64,000 nucleotides of DNA from positions 8,210,437 through 8,274,436 of the forward strand of contig OX104124.1 in the NCBI GenBank assembly GCA_944474755.1. Reading direction: 5' to 3'. Position 1 is the first letter of the stretch. Each line of letters opens with the position of its first letter. Origin of the DNA: Limnoperna fortunei. Lineage: Eukaryota > Mollusca > Bivalvia > Mytilida > Modiolidae. This document shows, in pieces, positions 12,713 through 23,540 of the stretch. The notes beneath the pieces were generated by a model. The model was not told the origin of the DNA and searched no databases. It saw nothing but the letters and a program-made list of their open reading frames with translations. The translations under genes and the position numbers were made by a program.

Positions 12713-15700
12713 CGTAATCGTATATCTAAATTCACAGGTTACAATACAATATTAGCGTTTGTGAAATAATCATCTGTGAAAAATGCCTCTTTTTGATATG
12801 TGTAAAAAGATAAAAATATGGAGCTATTACATAAGTTATTTGCACACGCTTACTGGTGGTAGGAAATGTATAAAGTAAAATTATGAATTATAGATAGAAA
12901 TAAAACTTCATCAATTATTTGTTTGTGTCTGAATTCAAACTGTACGAAACACTTTATTAAGTAGCAGGTGTTAGGAATAGAGGTATGCATTGCGGAAATG
13001 TCCTTCTGGCATATATGATTGACAGTATTCATTTAGCAGAAATCACTGGGTAATGTTTTGTTATTTTATTAATATACTTATCGTTACTTTCTTGCCTTGT
13101 ACTTACTTCCTGAAAAACAAACAAATAATATAACATGTGATTATATAAATTATTTGTAAAAACAATATGGTCGTAGGAAATATAAAAGGTAAGATTATAA
13201 ATTATAAGTAAAATTTAAACTTCATCAATTTTTTGTTTATTTCTTACTTTGAAACTTTCAGTAACACTGTATTAAGTGACAGGTGTTACGAGAATAGGTA
13301 TGCATTGTGAAATGACATTACAACATATGATTTACAGTTTTCATTTAGTTGATATAACATCTTTATTATTCATGCAACATATAACAGTAAAATCAAAGAT
13401 GTATTGTTGTATCAATCTCCCCCACGGTATTGGTCAATACAATGACAAATTTGTAAAACGTTAATAACACCACCCATCTAAAGAAACGTTCTGAATAACT
13501 TTCAGCAGTATGTCAAGTTTAAGTGTAGATAACACTGGGTAATGTTTTGTTATGTTATTAATATACTTATCGTTACTTTATTGGCTTGTACTTACTTCAT
13601 GAGAAACAAACAAATAATATGTTTGAAATCTTAACATCAGTGGAAGAGTACAGAGTTTTGTCAAGAATAATAGAAGTATCGTTGTAAATTTTATCCAATT
13701 TGTATATGTCAGTTCAAAGTTTATATTACAATATTATGCGCTTGTGAAATAATCATTAGAGAAAAATGTCTCAAAAAAGCATTCGTAAAAATTTATAAAT
13801 AACATGTGAATACATAAATTATTTGTACAAACAGTATGTTTGTATGAAATATAGAAGGTACGATTATAAATTATAGATAAAATGTAAACTTCATCAATTA
13901 TTTGTTCAATTCTTTGAAACTTTCAGCAACACTATTAAATGACAATCCCCAGCACGGTCTTGACCAAGACAATGACAAATTTGCTAAACTTTGATAAACC
14001 ATCCATCTGAAGATTGAAACGTTATGAATAACTATCAACAGAATGTCATGTTTAGGTGAACATATCATTAAGTAATGTAATGTTGTTTTGTTAATATACT
14101 TATCGTTTCTTTCTTGGCTTGTACTTACAAACTGAAAAAGGAAACAAATAATATTTTTGAAATCATCACATCAATGAAAGAGTACAGAGTTTTGTCAAGA
14201 TTAATAGAAGTAACGTTGTAAATTTTATCCAATCGTGTCATTTCAGTTTATATTATAATATTATGCGCTTGTGGAATAATCAATTAAAGAAAAATGTCTC
14301 GAAAAAGCATTCGTAAAAATTTATAAATAACATGTGACTACATAAATTATTATTTATTAACCCAATAAAAACCATGGGTGCACTTAGGTGCTCCGGACGA
14401 TAAAGCAGTGTCTGCGTCTTATTAGACACCCGTCGAGTTACTTATTGTCTTGTCTAGGGAAAAGTCAAATCCAGGAATAGGAAACACTACCTATGACTAA
14501 GCGAAAATGTCAGATCGTATTTGAGACACTGCCAACCATAGAACTTCTGGAGAGATAACATCAACCTAGGTACAACAAACCCTTGTTTGAGTAGTTTAGC
14601 AGTCAACAGCAGTGATCGGTTTAGAAAATCTGAATAACTTTCGCAGGATCTAGAATAACGTATAAGTTGTGAAATGTACACACCATACGCTGGAGCTGCT
14701 GGAATGTTGCTGTCGATGAACGGGAAGTTGACAATTGGAAAGTTGAAGTCATCACGCTTGTCGTAGAGCTTAGTTTGTAGTTTTCCTGAGTCTATTTCTA
14801 GAAGTAGCACTAAGTAAGAGGCTGATCTTAGTGTATTGGTGGTGTCTTTAATTTCAAGCTCGCTAGGGTAAATTGAATGTAAATAGTCACCAAATTGAAC
14901 ATTGTTGAGGGACAAAACATCATCAATATAGCGGAATGTGAAATTAAAGGTCTGGGCCAGAGTCTTTTTCTTCTTCAGTAGGCCTTCTAGGAACTCAGCC
15001 TTATAGGAGTACAAAAACAGGTCAGCGAGGAGTGGATCACAATTAGTAACCATTGGAATCCCAACAGTCTGTTGAAAAACATGTCCTCCAAACATGACGA
15101 ATATGTTGTCAATTAGAAAATCTAACATGTGACAGATTAGGTCTTCAGTATATTTAGTATTAGCTTTGGAGTCATTGATGACGAAGTAAGATCTGTCGTG
15201 ACTAATTACCAGGTATTTATTTCGTCTTTTTCCGTTTTTCTTGAAAAAGCAGCGTTTAATATGATCTTTTAGCCTGGTTTTAAGCTGCGTATGAGGGATG
15301 GTCGTATAGAGTGTCGAAAAATCAAATGTTTTAATGCTGTTACAATGGGGAAGAGATCCAGACCTCAAGATGTCTAACTTCATCAATTATTTGTTTGTGT
15401 CTAAATTCAAACTCTCCGAAACACTTTATTAAGTAGCAGATGTTAGGCGAAGAGGTATGCATTGCGAAAATGTCCTGGCATACATGACATACATGATTTA
15501 CAGCATACATTTAGCAGATATAAAATCTTCGTTGTTGATGCAACATATAACAGTGCAAGCAAACATGAATTGTGGTATCAATCTCCTGCACAACCTTGGA
15601 CAATGTCAACTTTGCTAAACTTTGATAAGACCATCACAACTAAAGAAACATTCTGCATAACTATCAGCAGTATGTCAAGTTTAAGTGTAGATAGCACTGG

Positions 15701-15970
15701 TTTTGTTATTTTATTAATATACTTATCGTTACTTTATTGGCTTGTACTTACTTAATGAGAAACAAACAAATAATATGTTTGAAATCTTAACATCATTGGA
15801 ATAGTATAATATGTTTGTAATCATCACATCAGTGGAAGGATACATAGTTTTGTCAAAGATAATAGAAGTAACGTTGTAAATTTTTTCCAATCGTTTATGT
15901 CAGTTCAGTTTATATTACAATATTATGCGCTTGGGAAATAATCATTAGAGAAAAATGTCTCATAAAAGCA
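12713..15970. repeat. Higher-order repeat block, copy 2
   Basis: This is the second copy of the 3.65-kb block, including the Penelope-like fragment at 14351-15378. High identity with copy 1, together with a shared insert junction, shows that the retroelement was already in place before the block was duplicated. Confidence 0.75.
14351..15378 (-). pseudogene. Penelope-like reverse transcriptase fragment, longest open copy
   Basis: A single frame of about 299 codons (14487-15386) runs through most of the remnant. FDFSTLYTTIPH lies at about residues 21-32 (motif A aspartate at 22), QQTVGIPMVTN at 105-115 and YIDDVL at 153-158. The NFPIVNFPFIDS block and a KFYG end follow. The first codons come from satellite DNA, so the apparent start is not the element's own. 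A deletion of about 35 bp near 14530 scrambles the C-terminus. The element lacks its N-terminal region and endonuclease, so it cannot move by itself. The catalytic YIDD is intact. Confidence 0.85.
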
Positions 15971-16760
15971 TTTGTAAAAAATTATAAATAACATGTGAAT
16001 ACATAAATTATTTGTACAAACAGTATGGTCGTAGGAAATATAGAAGGTAAGATTATAAATTATAGATAAAATTTTAAACTTCATCAATTATTTGTTTATT
16101 TCCTACTTTCCTACTGTGAAATTTTCAGCAACACTGTATTAAGTGACAGGTGTTAGGACAATATCTATACATTCTGAAAATGGCATTACAACACATATGA
16201 TTTACAGTTTTCATTTAGTAAAACCAAAGTTGAGACCACCCATCTAAAGAAATGCCTGAATAACTATTAGCAGAATGTCATGTTTAAGTGAAGATATAAT
16301 TGGGTAATGTTGTGTTGTTTTATGAATATACATATCGTTACTTTTTTAGCTTGTACTTACATCCTGAAAAAAGAAACAAATAATATGTTTTCAATCATCA
16401 CATCACTTATAACAAGGATAAAACCAATCACATTCTACATATGTGTAATAAACTATGTCAATTCAAAGTTTTTATTACAATAGTATGCGCTTGTGAAATA
16501 ATCATCCATGGAAAATTCTTGGAATTGACGTGTAAAAAATTAAAAATAACGTGTGATTACATAAAGGAAAGCAAAGAGTATTGGCAAGGATTATAGAAGC
16601 AACATTGTAAAGTTTATGTTATCAGATATGTCAATTCAAAAGTAATGTTAAAATATAGTTTGCTTGTGAAAGAATCATTCTTGAAAAATGCCTCGAATTA
16701 ACATGAGTAAAGATTTAAAAATAACGTGTGATTACATAAATTGTTTGTACAAGCATACTG

Positions 16761-17475
16761 ATCACGGCTAGTAATAACGTTCCTTCACCACCAAATGTGA
16801 TGCAAAGAAAATAGTCAGAGCTCTATTTAAGTTACTGTTATACTTTCTTGGCAAACCGGCCATGTGATTTCGTTGTCCATACATTTTTATGGACGTCTTT
16901 TTACTTTATTATGAAACATTTTTCCATAATTTTCATGAAAAACAATTTGTACCGCTGACATACAAATTACATGAGCAACGATATATCTCTAGTTTTCTCA
17001 GTATTGTAAAGGCCAGTAACGTGTAGAGCGGTTTTATTTAATGCCTACTCACACAAAGTTCAAAGTATTTTTTCTGGCTACACTGATGCAACAAAATAAC
17101 TAATATGCGTGTCATATTGATAGCATTTCAAGTCTTGAATACAAGACTGAACAACCTCCATAAAATTAAGACAAGTAAGAAAATTCAAGGACATGATCAA
17201 AATTATAATGATCAAAATAACTTTGCAAACAAAACTGACGAAATACAAGCATTACTGTGCATTCATTTAACGTATTTTATTTACTAAAAATATGCTGCTT
17301 TTTAACAGCGGGTGTGATTTACAGAGCGGACTGAAATATTTGTCATCACCTGATTTTGCGTATCATGCGCTCGTAGGAATATAGTGAGTTGTTATCACTT
17401 TAAATGTTCACTTTATACAATTTATTCAAATAATATATCGTCCATGTGTTTTGCTCTATATGACTTATCGTGTTC
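16761..17475. other. Noncoding
   Basis: AT-rich sequence after the array. A 60-codon ORF at 17105-17287 has no recognisable features. I see no gene here. Confidence 0.35.
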
Positions 17476-17484
17476 ATTTAGTTT

Positions 17485-17663
17485 TCCAGAACCAGGATGC
17501 AACTATGGTCCTGTACAAAGACATATCAAAAGAAAAGGGAGCGCATTTGCCAATTCCAGCTATTCAAAAGCTGTATGTACAAATGTTTTTATTAGAGCCT
17601 GTGCAATCATATATGGTCAAAACGTATTTGTTGAGGGCTAACTTTGTCAAACCGTGCAAATGA
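17485..17663 (+). CDS. Unassigned open segment after an acceptor-like site
   Basis: A pyrimidine-rich tract ending TTTTCCAG near 17484 precedes an open frame of about 58 codons. It begins NQDATMVLYKDISKEKGAHL, includes a run QKLYVQMFLLEPVQSYM and ends at a TGA just after FVKPCK. Composition looks more protein-like than most ORFs nearby, so it could be a terminal exon of a plus-strand gene or a fossil. I do not recognise the family. A second frame is also open through part of it, which weakens the case. Confidence 0.25.
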
Positions 17664-17820
17664 GTTTGCTTGTAAGTCTTCTGGCTTTGTGAAACTAAAA
17701 TTAACCGTTGACCTAAACATAACTAGACTAGAAACATGACAATGCTACAAAACATTCTGTCAGCGTTAAAACAGTAATAAAAGTAATACGTAAATATTGA
17801 AATAGAAAACTCAAACTTAC

Positions 17821-17860
17821 ATCGTCGGTATCAATCCATTGACCTTTGTAGCTATCTGTC
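17821..17860 (-). CDS. Candidate short exon 3 of the B-box/coiled-coil gene
   Basis: On the minus strand this 40-nt segment follows an acceptor (ATTTATATTACAG) and is followed by a strong donor GTAAGTTTGA. One base completes a codon begun upstream, then 13 codons read TDSYKGQWIDTDD. The other phase used here for testing contains a stop almost at once. The phase is exactly that required by the exon at 18947-18982, so the two splice together in frame. The exon ends in phase 0. I could not find the next exon in the sequence to the left. Confidence 0.5.
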
Positions 17861-18946
17861 CTGTAATATAAATATGTCTATATTGTAATTCGATTCTCAT
17901 CAAAAAACAAGAGTCTTAATCAATACACAGATAATTAAATGAATGTTCTAGCTACTTATAGTAGGTTCAATAGTATGGTTAGTTTAAGGTTTGTTGGTAT
18001 CATATGTCCAGAAAGATTAAGGTTAAAATGAGAACCGTTACCTGCAGTCAGGTTCGATATCATAACATCATATAAAACTAGTGTTGCTGCTTAGTGTTTA
18101 TTTGAAACAAGGAACAAATGTTGACTATGACATACTTTTGTATGTTTAGTTCATCACAATCAAATAAATAAATTGCTGTGAATTCGAAATAGTAGAAATT
18201 AACATTTTACTGTATAAAAATTATGAATTATGAATTTTGACTTAACAAGAATATTTAAACTAATTTTCACGATAAGACGCTAATTCATTTAATGGGGTAA
18301 TGGTAGAGATTTATGCAAATGATACTTATTGTGCTGGGATAAAGAGCAACTGTAAGGCAACAAACAGAAACAAAGTAATCAATTAAAGTCGACAAAATAT
18401 GTTTTGGAGATTTAATTCTTTGCAATATTTCTTATTTTATATCTCCCAAACGATCTTTTCACAGGCGTTGTCTTTGACTCGTTTCTTATTATTTTTCTTT
18501 TTTTTTCGTCATCCGATTTCACATAATTTGGTTTAAATATAGATTTTAGTGTAACAAGTGGATTTTTTTTCGACCGCTCGTGTCCAAATGGCAAATAAAC
18601 ATTTCAAACATAAAACGTTATCAGATGTTACTAAATGTCCCCCGATGTTAACAAAATTTCACGTGGATTTAGATTTATATGTCCGATTGAAATGCTATTT
18701 TAGGAAGTTCTTTTAAGATTTTAAAGCGAATTGAATAGCCTGTTTAACCATAATATAGCTACAAGAGTGCCAACAATCTTGACAATTAGTTAAGCAGCAC
18801 CTTGGTTATTTGAAACGGTGTACATCCATTTATACATCAGTCAAACTATTTACTTGTCTTTCTTTAGTATTGTTTTTGCCTTTACTAACTGTATTATGTT
18901 TATTGTTTTGTTGAAAAGAACCTTTTAGACTACTGCTAGTACGTAC
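17861..18946 (-). other. Probable intron of the B-box gene
   Basis: Sequence between the two short minus-strand exons. A 60-codon minus-strand ORF at 18412-18594 is rich in K and R, with no recognisable domain. I treat it as chance. Confidence 0.4.
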
Positions 18947-18982
18947 CGCATTGCAGTCGTTTCAGTCTCCAATTGTACTTCG
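18947..18982 (-). CDS. Candidate short exon 2 of the B-box/coiled-coil gene
   Basis: This is a 36-nt minus-strand segment with a long pyrimidine-tract acceptor (TTTTTTCTTTTTCAG) and a donor GTACGT. Read in the phase left by the exon at 21467-22260 (two bases carried over, AG), it gives a serine codon across the junction. The codons EVQLETETTAMR follow, the last one completed by the exon at 17821-17860. Agreement of phase across three exons is the main support. Short linker exons after the coiled coil are plausible for molluscan TRIM-like genes, but this is inferred, not recognised. Confidence 0.5.
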
Positions 18983-21466
18983 CTGAAAAAGAAAAAACAA
19001 TTTGGCTTAGACGTACATGTTTTTTATCGATTTAAAGCGACGACAACAATAGATCTTAAAAATATTTAATATTTTAACAAAAACAAACGTGTGGTAATTA
19101 AGGAAATTGTTCAAACTTTAATTATGAAATAGATTAATGCAAGAGGCTCTATGTGACTTAGAACATGTTCGTGCCTTTTATTGGTCACTATACCGAACGA
19201 TAGTAAAGATATAATTTGTGGAGGGAGTTTTGATTGGGGGGGGGGGGGGGTAAGCAGAAATGCTCGTGTTTCTGTTTTTCTACATACATTAAACTGTGAC
19301 GGTCAAAGACAAAATGTTGTCCTTGTGGAACCTTCCTTTATTTTTTTATTAATTGTTCTTAACGTTGCAAAAATATTTCTCGCTAAACGTCAAGCAAACA
19401 TATAATCTATATCTGATATTAATTGTAATACGAATTTTGCTACCCTTTATATACTTTGTATACTCTTTATATCAGAAATCAAAATGAATAGGGGAGCAAT
19501 GAGAAACACAATTTGTTAAATATGCAATGTGAAGCAGTTACCGACTTCTTTGACCTACAACATACATTTATTATTTGCACCATCGCCAGGTCAGAGCAAG
19601 ATCATTCCTTTACTGATTTTTGTACTAAATTATTAAAAGAGTTCTTAACTACTTGTGAAATTTAATAATAGTCAACAGTATATTTTTCTGAAACAGTGTC
19701 ACGGGTAAAAAAGAATCTATTGCATAGGTTAAAAATCCTGTTGTTATTTCGATTTTATACTTATTTTAATATCTGATACTTGTCTTTCGTGTTTTCTCTA
19801 AATTTGTATTCGTCATTTTTGGACATATGTGCAACTTTTCGAGTATTAACTTATGTATGACTGTTTTTGTCAAGTTTGTTTCTATTCATACTAAGTCGTC
19901 TTTGTAATATGTGGTTCTACTGTATATTTATTTTTATTTTTTAACATTGATCGGTGTTTTTCTTGTGGTTTCTTAAATATAATATAGGCTGAATTAGTTC
20001 AAATCAATGCATTCGATTTTAAAGTGGCTTCACCGATTTTTTTTCGAAAGAATGTATGGAACAAACAGCTGATAATTATTGTTAAAAATATTATAACGAG
20101 AAAAATCTGGTGAAAAAATATACATTATGTTTTGTAAACGATTTCGAGCGTGATATTGTCAATGATGTAACAAAAACAACACTGCTCACTGAGACGTATG
20201 CAAACAGTGTCGTTTGCAGTAAACCGCACTCTAAAAATAGCTTTTTAATTAAAAAAACATTAGAGAAAAATGTTCACATATTAAAATATATGTGATATTT
20301 TGCGAGACACACCAAGTGAACAGGACTATTTTGTATAAAGTACTAATTTCTTTTTGTTCTAAAATGTATTTTCCATTCTATATAGTTATACAGCAGTTTT
20401 GAACAAAAGCAAAAAAGAGTCAATAATTCCAAAACTTACTTAATATTTCTTTTTTTTAATTCTCTGTTAACTTCAAGAAATTACCCATATTAAAACTATA
20501 GTAAATATTAACACTATACTTAATACTTAATTTTTCAACCCCACCCCCAATCATTCTTAACCCGTCTGCTTTCAAGAACACAATTAATAAACACTGTTCA
20601 TATAGAAACATGCCTACCGTGCATGTCCTGACGACAGTAAACAAACAGCCATACCAAATTCAAGATCAAGCACATCGTATAAGTTTTCTAATAAAAAAAT
20701 CATACGCCAATGCTTTTGGATAAATGAACAATTGGCATATTTGTAGTCAACCGATATTAATCTTATAGTAATATAATTCAAATAGTTTGGATATTTACTC
20801 ATAACTTTTAATCAGGTTGTTACCAATTCGTATATTTATTACTGATGCAAGCCTCATATATATCAATAATCCATATCACAAACCCGCTGTGTAAATCATT
20901 AAAAAATTTTGTATTCAAAACGTATGCATTATTATTAACCCTTCTACTTTATCCTTGCATCGACCATAAGTTATTACCTGGAAACAAACAACGCCTTCTT
21001 CTCAGATGTGACCTATTTCACACGTGCTTTTGTTACGTTAGATTTTTAACTTTTCTTCTTTGTACGCTTTTTGTTTCTGCTTCGTCTGTTTTTTCTGTGC
21101 CTATCCGGATTGTGTCATTACCCTTATTTTATATTTTGTAAATCGTTTTTGTACCTTACTCGTTAATTATAGACACAATGATCACTTATGTGTGTTTAAA
21201 ACAATATAAACGAATATGTTTAACTCTGTCTCAACTGTAAGGGAAAAAAATTCTGCTGAAAGTAGTAAACCAAAGCAGCATATAAAACGAAACGCATTAT
21301 AATTAAAAGGCAAAACAAGCAGAAAAGATTTGTGCTTGTTTGTAATCACATAAAGTATATGTGACATAGGCTTACAATCGAATAGGAGACAAAACTATTG
21401 AACAAGAAAACATAAACTCATAGAAAAACGTTAGTAAATGAAGCAAGAAACAGTCTAATTTATTAC
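18983..21466 (-). other. Probable first intron of the B-box gene; 15-G run
   Basis: No coding segment is supported. A homopolymer of 15 G lies at about 19236-19250. A weak 24-nt exon-like segment at about 20436-20459 (minus) is phase-compatible but has a poor acceptor. ORFs of 61-98 codons here (20110, 20456, 20614, 20845, 21182) have no visible domain. Confidence 0.4.
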
Positions 21467-22260
21467 CTTAAAATAAAGTATCCCATAAGTGTATCTATAT
21501 CTTCCACACTTGCATCTCTATTCTTGTACACCACGGATGGATCGCTAGACACAGACACCGCTTTAATTTTTGTAATATCGCTGCTAAGAGATTTTAATTT
21601 CTCAATAAGATCTGGGTCGTTTCTGTTTTTCTGCAATTCAAGATGTCGTTTTTCTAATTCTTTCAAATTTAGTTTAATTTCGGAAATGATTTTGTCTACC
21701 TTCTCCTTTTCCGACCCAGTTTTACTTCTTAAATCGTTTATAACTTTTTTAACTTGTCGATCTATCATAGCTTTTATTCTTGCGCCCTCCTTTGTTACTT
21801 GCTTGATAGCTCTTGCTACATCCTTATCCAGTTGAATCAAGCCTTTTTCGAACTGGTTGATTTTCTCGTTCAGGACATATGATTTTGAAAGAAGTTTTCC
21901 ATGTATTTCTTTCTTGAGATTGGTTAGCTCATCACTGATTCTGGACAAATCATGACCTTTATGTTCCCCGACAACACAGGCTGTACAAATGACTTTATTA
22001 CAAGGTGAACACAAAAATACCAAGTCCTCATAGTGTTCTTTGCACTTAGATTTTACTTCCTGTTCGACCCCAGAGCCATCTAGAAATTTATGATTAGCAG
22101 AAATTTTTTGTCTTGTATGTAGAAATTTACAATGGTCACAGAATAACTGCTCACAATTTAAACAGAATATAGAACCTGGTCCACCAGTACATATTTCACA
22201 TATCTTGGGAGCAGCCTGTGCCATTTTGTCTTCTTTTACCTTGTTACTATTTACATTCAA
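21467..22260 (-). CDS. RING-less B-box/coiled-coil protein (TRIM-like), first coding exon
   Basis: The 265-residue frame carries two B-box zinc fingers. B-box 1 uses C21, C24, C33, C36, C41, C44 and H57, with H48 as the other likely ligand. B-box 2 uses C73, H76, C84, C87, C92, C95, H100 and H103. A long charged coiled coil follows, at about residues 105-235. There is no RING domain before B-box 1, so ubiquitin-ligase activity is not expected from this exon alone. Such proteins usually self-assemble through the coiled coil. The first ATG has a poor context and an in-frame stop just before it. The second, at 22222-22224 (protein MAQAAPK), has a better one (A at -3, G at +4) and is the likely start. 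The frame closes at a TAA at 21463, but the TTTAAG|GTAATA there is a good donor. I therefore read the exon as ending at 21467 in phase 2 and continuing into the small exons at 18947 and 17821. A single-exon protein ending GYFILR remains possible. No NHL or SPRY domain was found. Confidence 0.8.
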
Positions 22261-22261
22261 T

Positions 22262-23423
22262 CACGTGATATGTGTCGTTGTCATCCAGGTAAAACGAATA
22301 TGTTTACAATAGAATTTAAACCTCATGGTGGCTTATTTTAGTTCAATTGTATTGATTTTTATACAAATACAAATAGGTCTTTATTTTAATGTAACAATTT
22401 AATTCGTCTTCATAAAGAATGCGAAACTATAACGAACTCGGAAAGTTATATGCCGAAAATTTATCTAATTTTAAAAATAAATGGTAAGAAGCAAATTAAA
22501 TAACTTATTCATAATATATCACTGTTTTTTAAACGATTTAAACGTATTAAGTGCAGACTAAAAGCCGTAAGAACAACTTTTATTTTGTTATATATAGACT
22601 ATAAAAAAATCCAAAAGATATTGACATCTTTAGATTGTCTTTATTTTATGAATGCATTTAAATTCCTGGTGTTGCATATGGAGAGAGTAGAAATGTTGTA
22701 ATCTACGAGAAACTGAAGGAGAAGCTGTTTCCCATTTTAAATACGTTTTCTCTTTAGGGAGAAGCTGTTTCCCATTTTAAATACGTTTTCTCTTTATTCA
22801 TGATGTTGCCCCTATAGTACCCCATTCAGTCTTTTACTTTCTGAACATGTCATACGCATTCGGTGGACACTAGTTCCACTCACGAATAAAATATTAATGC
22901 ATTTGAGTGCTCATATTTTTACCCATTGATTTTCGTTTTTATAACATTGACTAATATTTGATACGTCATAGAACTCTTTGAGGATCTTTGTTTTACTTAA
23001 ATGGCTCGTCCAGTGAAGATTGTTCAATTTACTCAAGGGGAGACAGACAACAGTGATAAAAACCAATTCGGAAAAGATGGATAAAATGAAAAAGTGAAAA
23101 TGACAATATAAAGGTATGAAGTAATGATGAGAAAAAAATTGTGGCCTTTTATAGAAACTGGTCGCCCGATTATATGCATTTCCAACATTTGGCTAGAAAA
23201 ATACAACGCTATTTTTATGTGCATTTTACATTTAGATCAGTACATGACAAATACTTATACTCAAATAGATTTTACAATAAGTCGGGGTATAGTTGTTGGT
23301 CCGTCGTGTCATTTTGAATAAACTTTACAAATAGTTATAGATTTCATTTTCAAGTCGTATTTGCATTCACATTTAACAAACAAAATTTTTTTATCTCAAA
23401 ACCCAATATATATTAGGGTTATG
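22262..23423. other. Upstream region of the B-box gene; 40-bp tandem duplication
   Basis: This holds the probable 5' flank of the B-box gene. A CACGTG palindrome (possible E-box) lies at about 22263-22268, just upstream of the first ATG. A 40-bp unit beginning GGAGAAGCTGTTTCCC is duplicated exactly at 22718-22757 and 22758-22797. No gene is supported. ORFs at 23033 and 23124 overlap on opposite strands and look like chance. Confidence 0.45.
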
Positions 23424-23477
23424 CACACCCTATCCATAGTGAAACTTGAACCCGTAGCCTCTGTGTTATCAATAGTG
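23424..23477 (-). repeat. SINE head fragment
   Basis: The reversed sequence reads GGCTACGGGTTCAAGTTTC, a B-box-like motif in the same context as the SINE heads elsewhere. It is cut off at 23478 by a foldback-element arm. Confidence 0.55.
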
Positions 23478-23540
23478 CAATCTAATTAAAATTATATCTT
23501 CACTTGGCTCCCCCTTTTTGCTATTGTCGCCGTGAAGATC
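23478..23540. mobile_element. Solo arm of the foldback element seen at 44754-44856
   Basis: It begins CAATCTAATTAAAATTATAT and continues CTTCACTTGGCTCCCCCTTT, like the terminal arm of the 103-bp foldback at 44754. Only one arm is present, so this copy is truncated or rearranged. Confidence 0.65.

Larger units (their letters stand above)
7000..16760. repeat. Satellite-like tandem array, monomer about 530-750 bp, with 3.65-kb higher-order repeat
   Basis: The landmark ATGCGCTTGTGAAATAATCAT recurs, with variation, near 7303, 7836, 8586, 9106, 10085, 10612, 12303, 12758, 13737, 14268, 15927, 16487 and 16660. Intervals cluster at 520-560 bp, and one of 750 bp appears to be the full unit. The shorter units lack about 220 bp between the CTTCATCAATTATTTG and GCACGGTCTTG motifs. 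The two 979-bp intervals also fit deletion variants. Intervals of about 1.66-1.69 kb hold a Penelope-like insert. Landmarks near 9106, 10085 and 10612 recur 3652-3656 bp later, and 12303 recurs 3624 bp later, so a multi-monomer block was duplicated. The leftmost monomers (7000-8400) are the most diverged. ORFs of 60-100 codons in the array are monomer by-products. Confidence 0.85.

Noticed and set aside
9627..15755. Several 60-97 codon ORFs in the tandem array (for example at 9627, 11840, 13276, 15462)
   Set aside because: They recur at the monomer and block period, differ by indels and have no domain. They are by-products of repeated noncoding units.
17384..17641. Alternative 85-codon frame overlapping the open segment at 17485-17663
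   Set aside because: It begins before the acceptor-like site in sequence with no coding character. The other frame is the better candidate, and both remain unassigned.
19530..19545. 13-nt exon-like segment on the minus strand
   Set aside because: The acceptor has no pyrimidine tract, and including it would put the next exon in a frame with a stop.
20436..20459. 24-nt minus-strand exon candidate in the B-box gene intron
   Set aside because: It is phase-compatible and has a donor, but the acceptor is weak and the content is mainly A. It is too uncertain to call.
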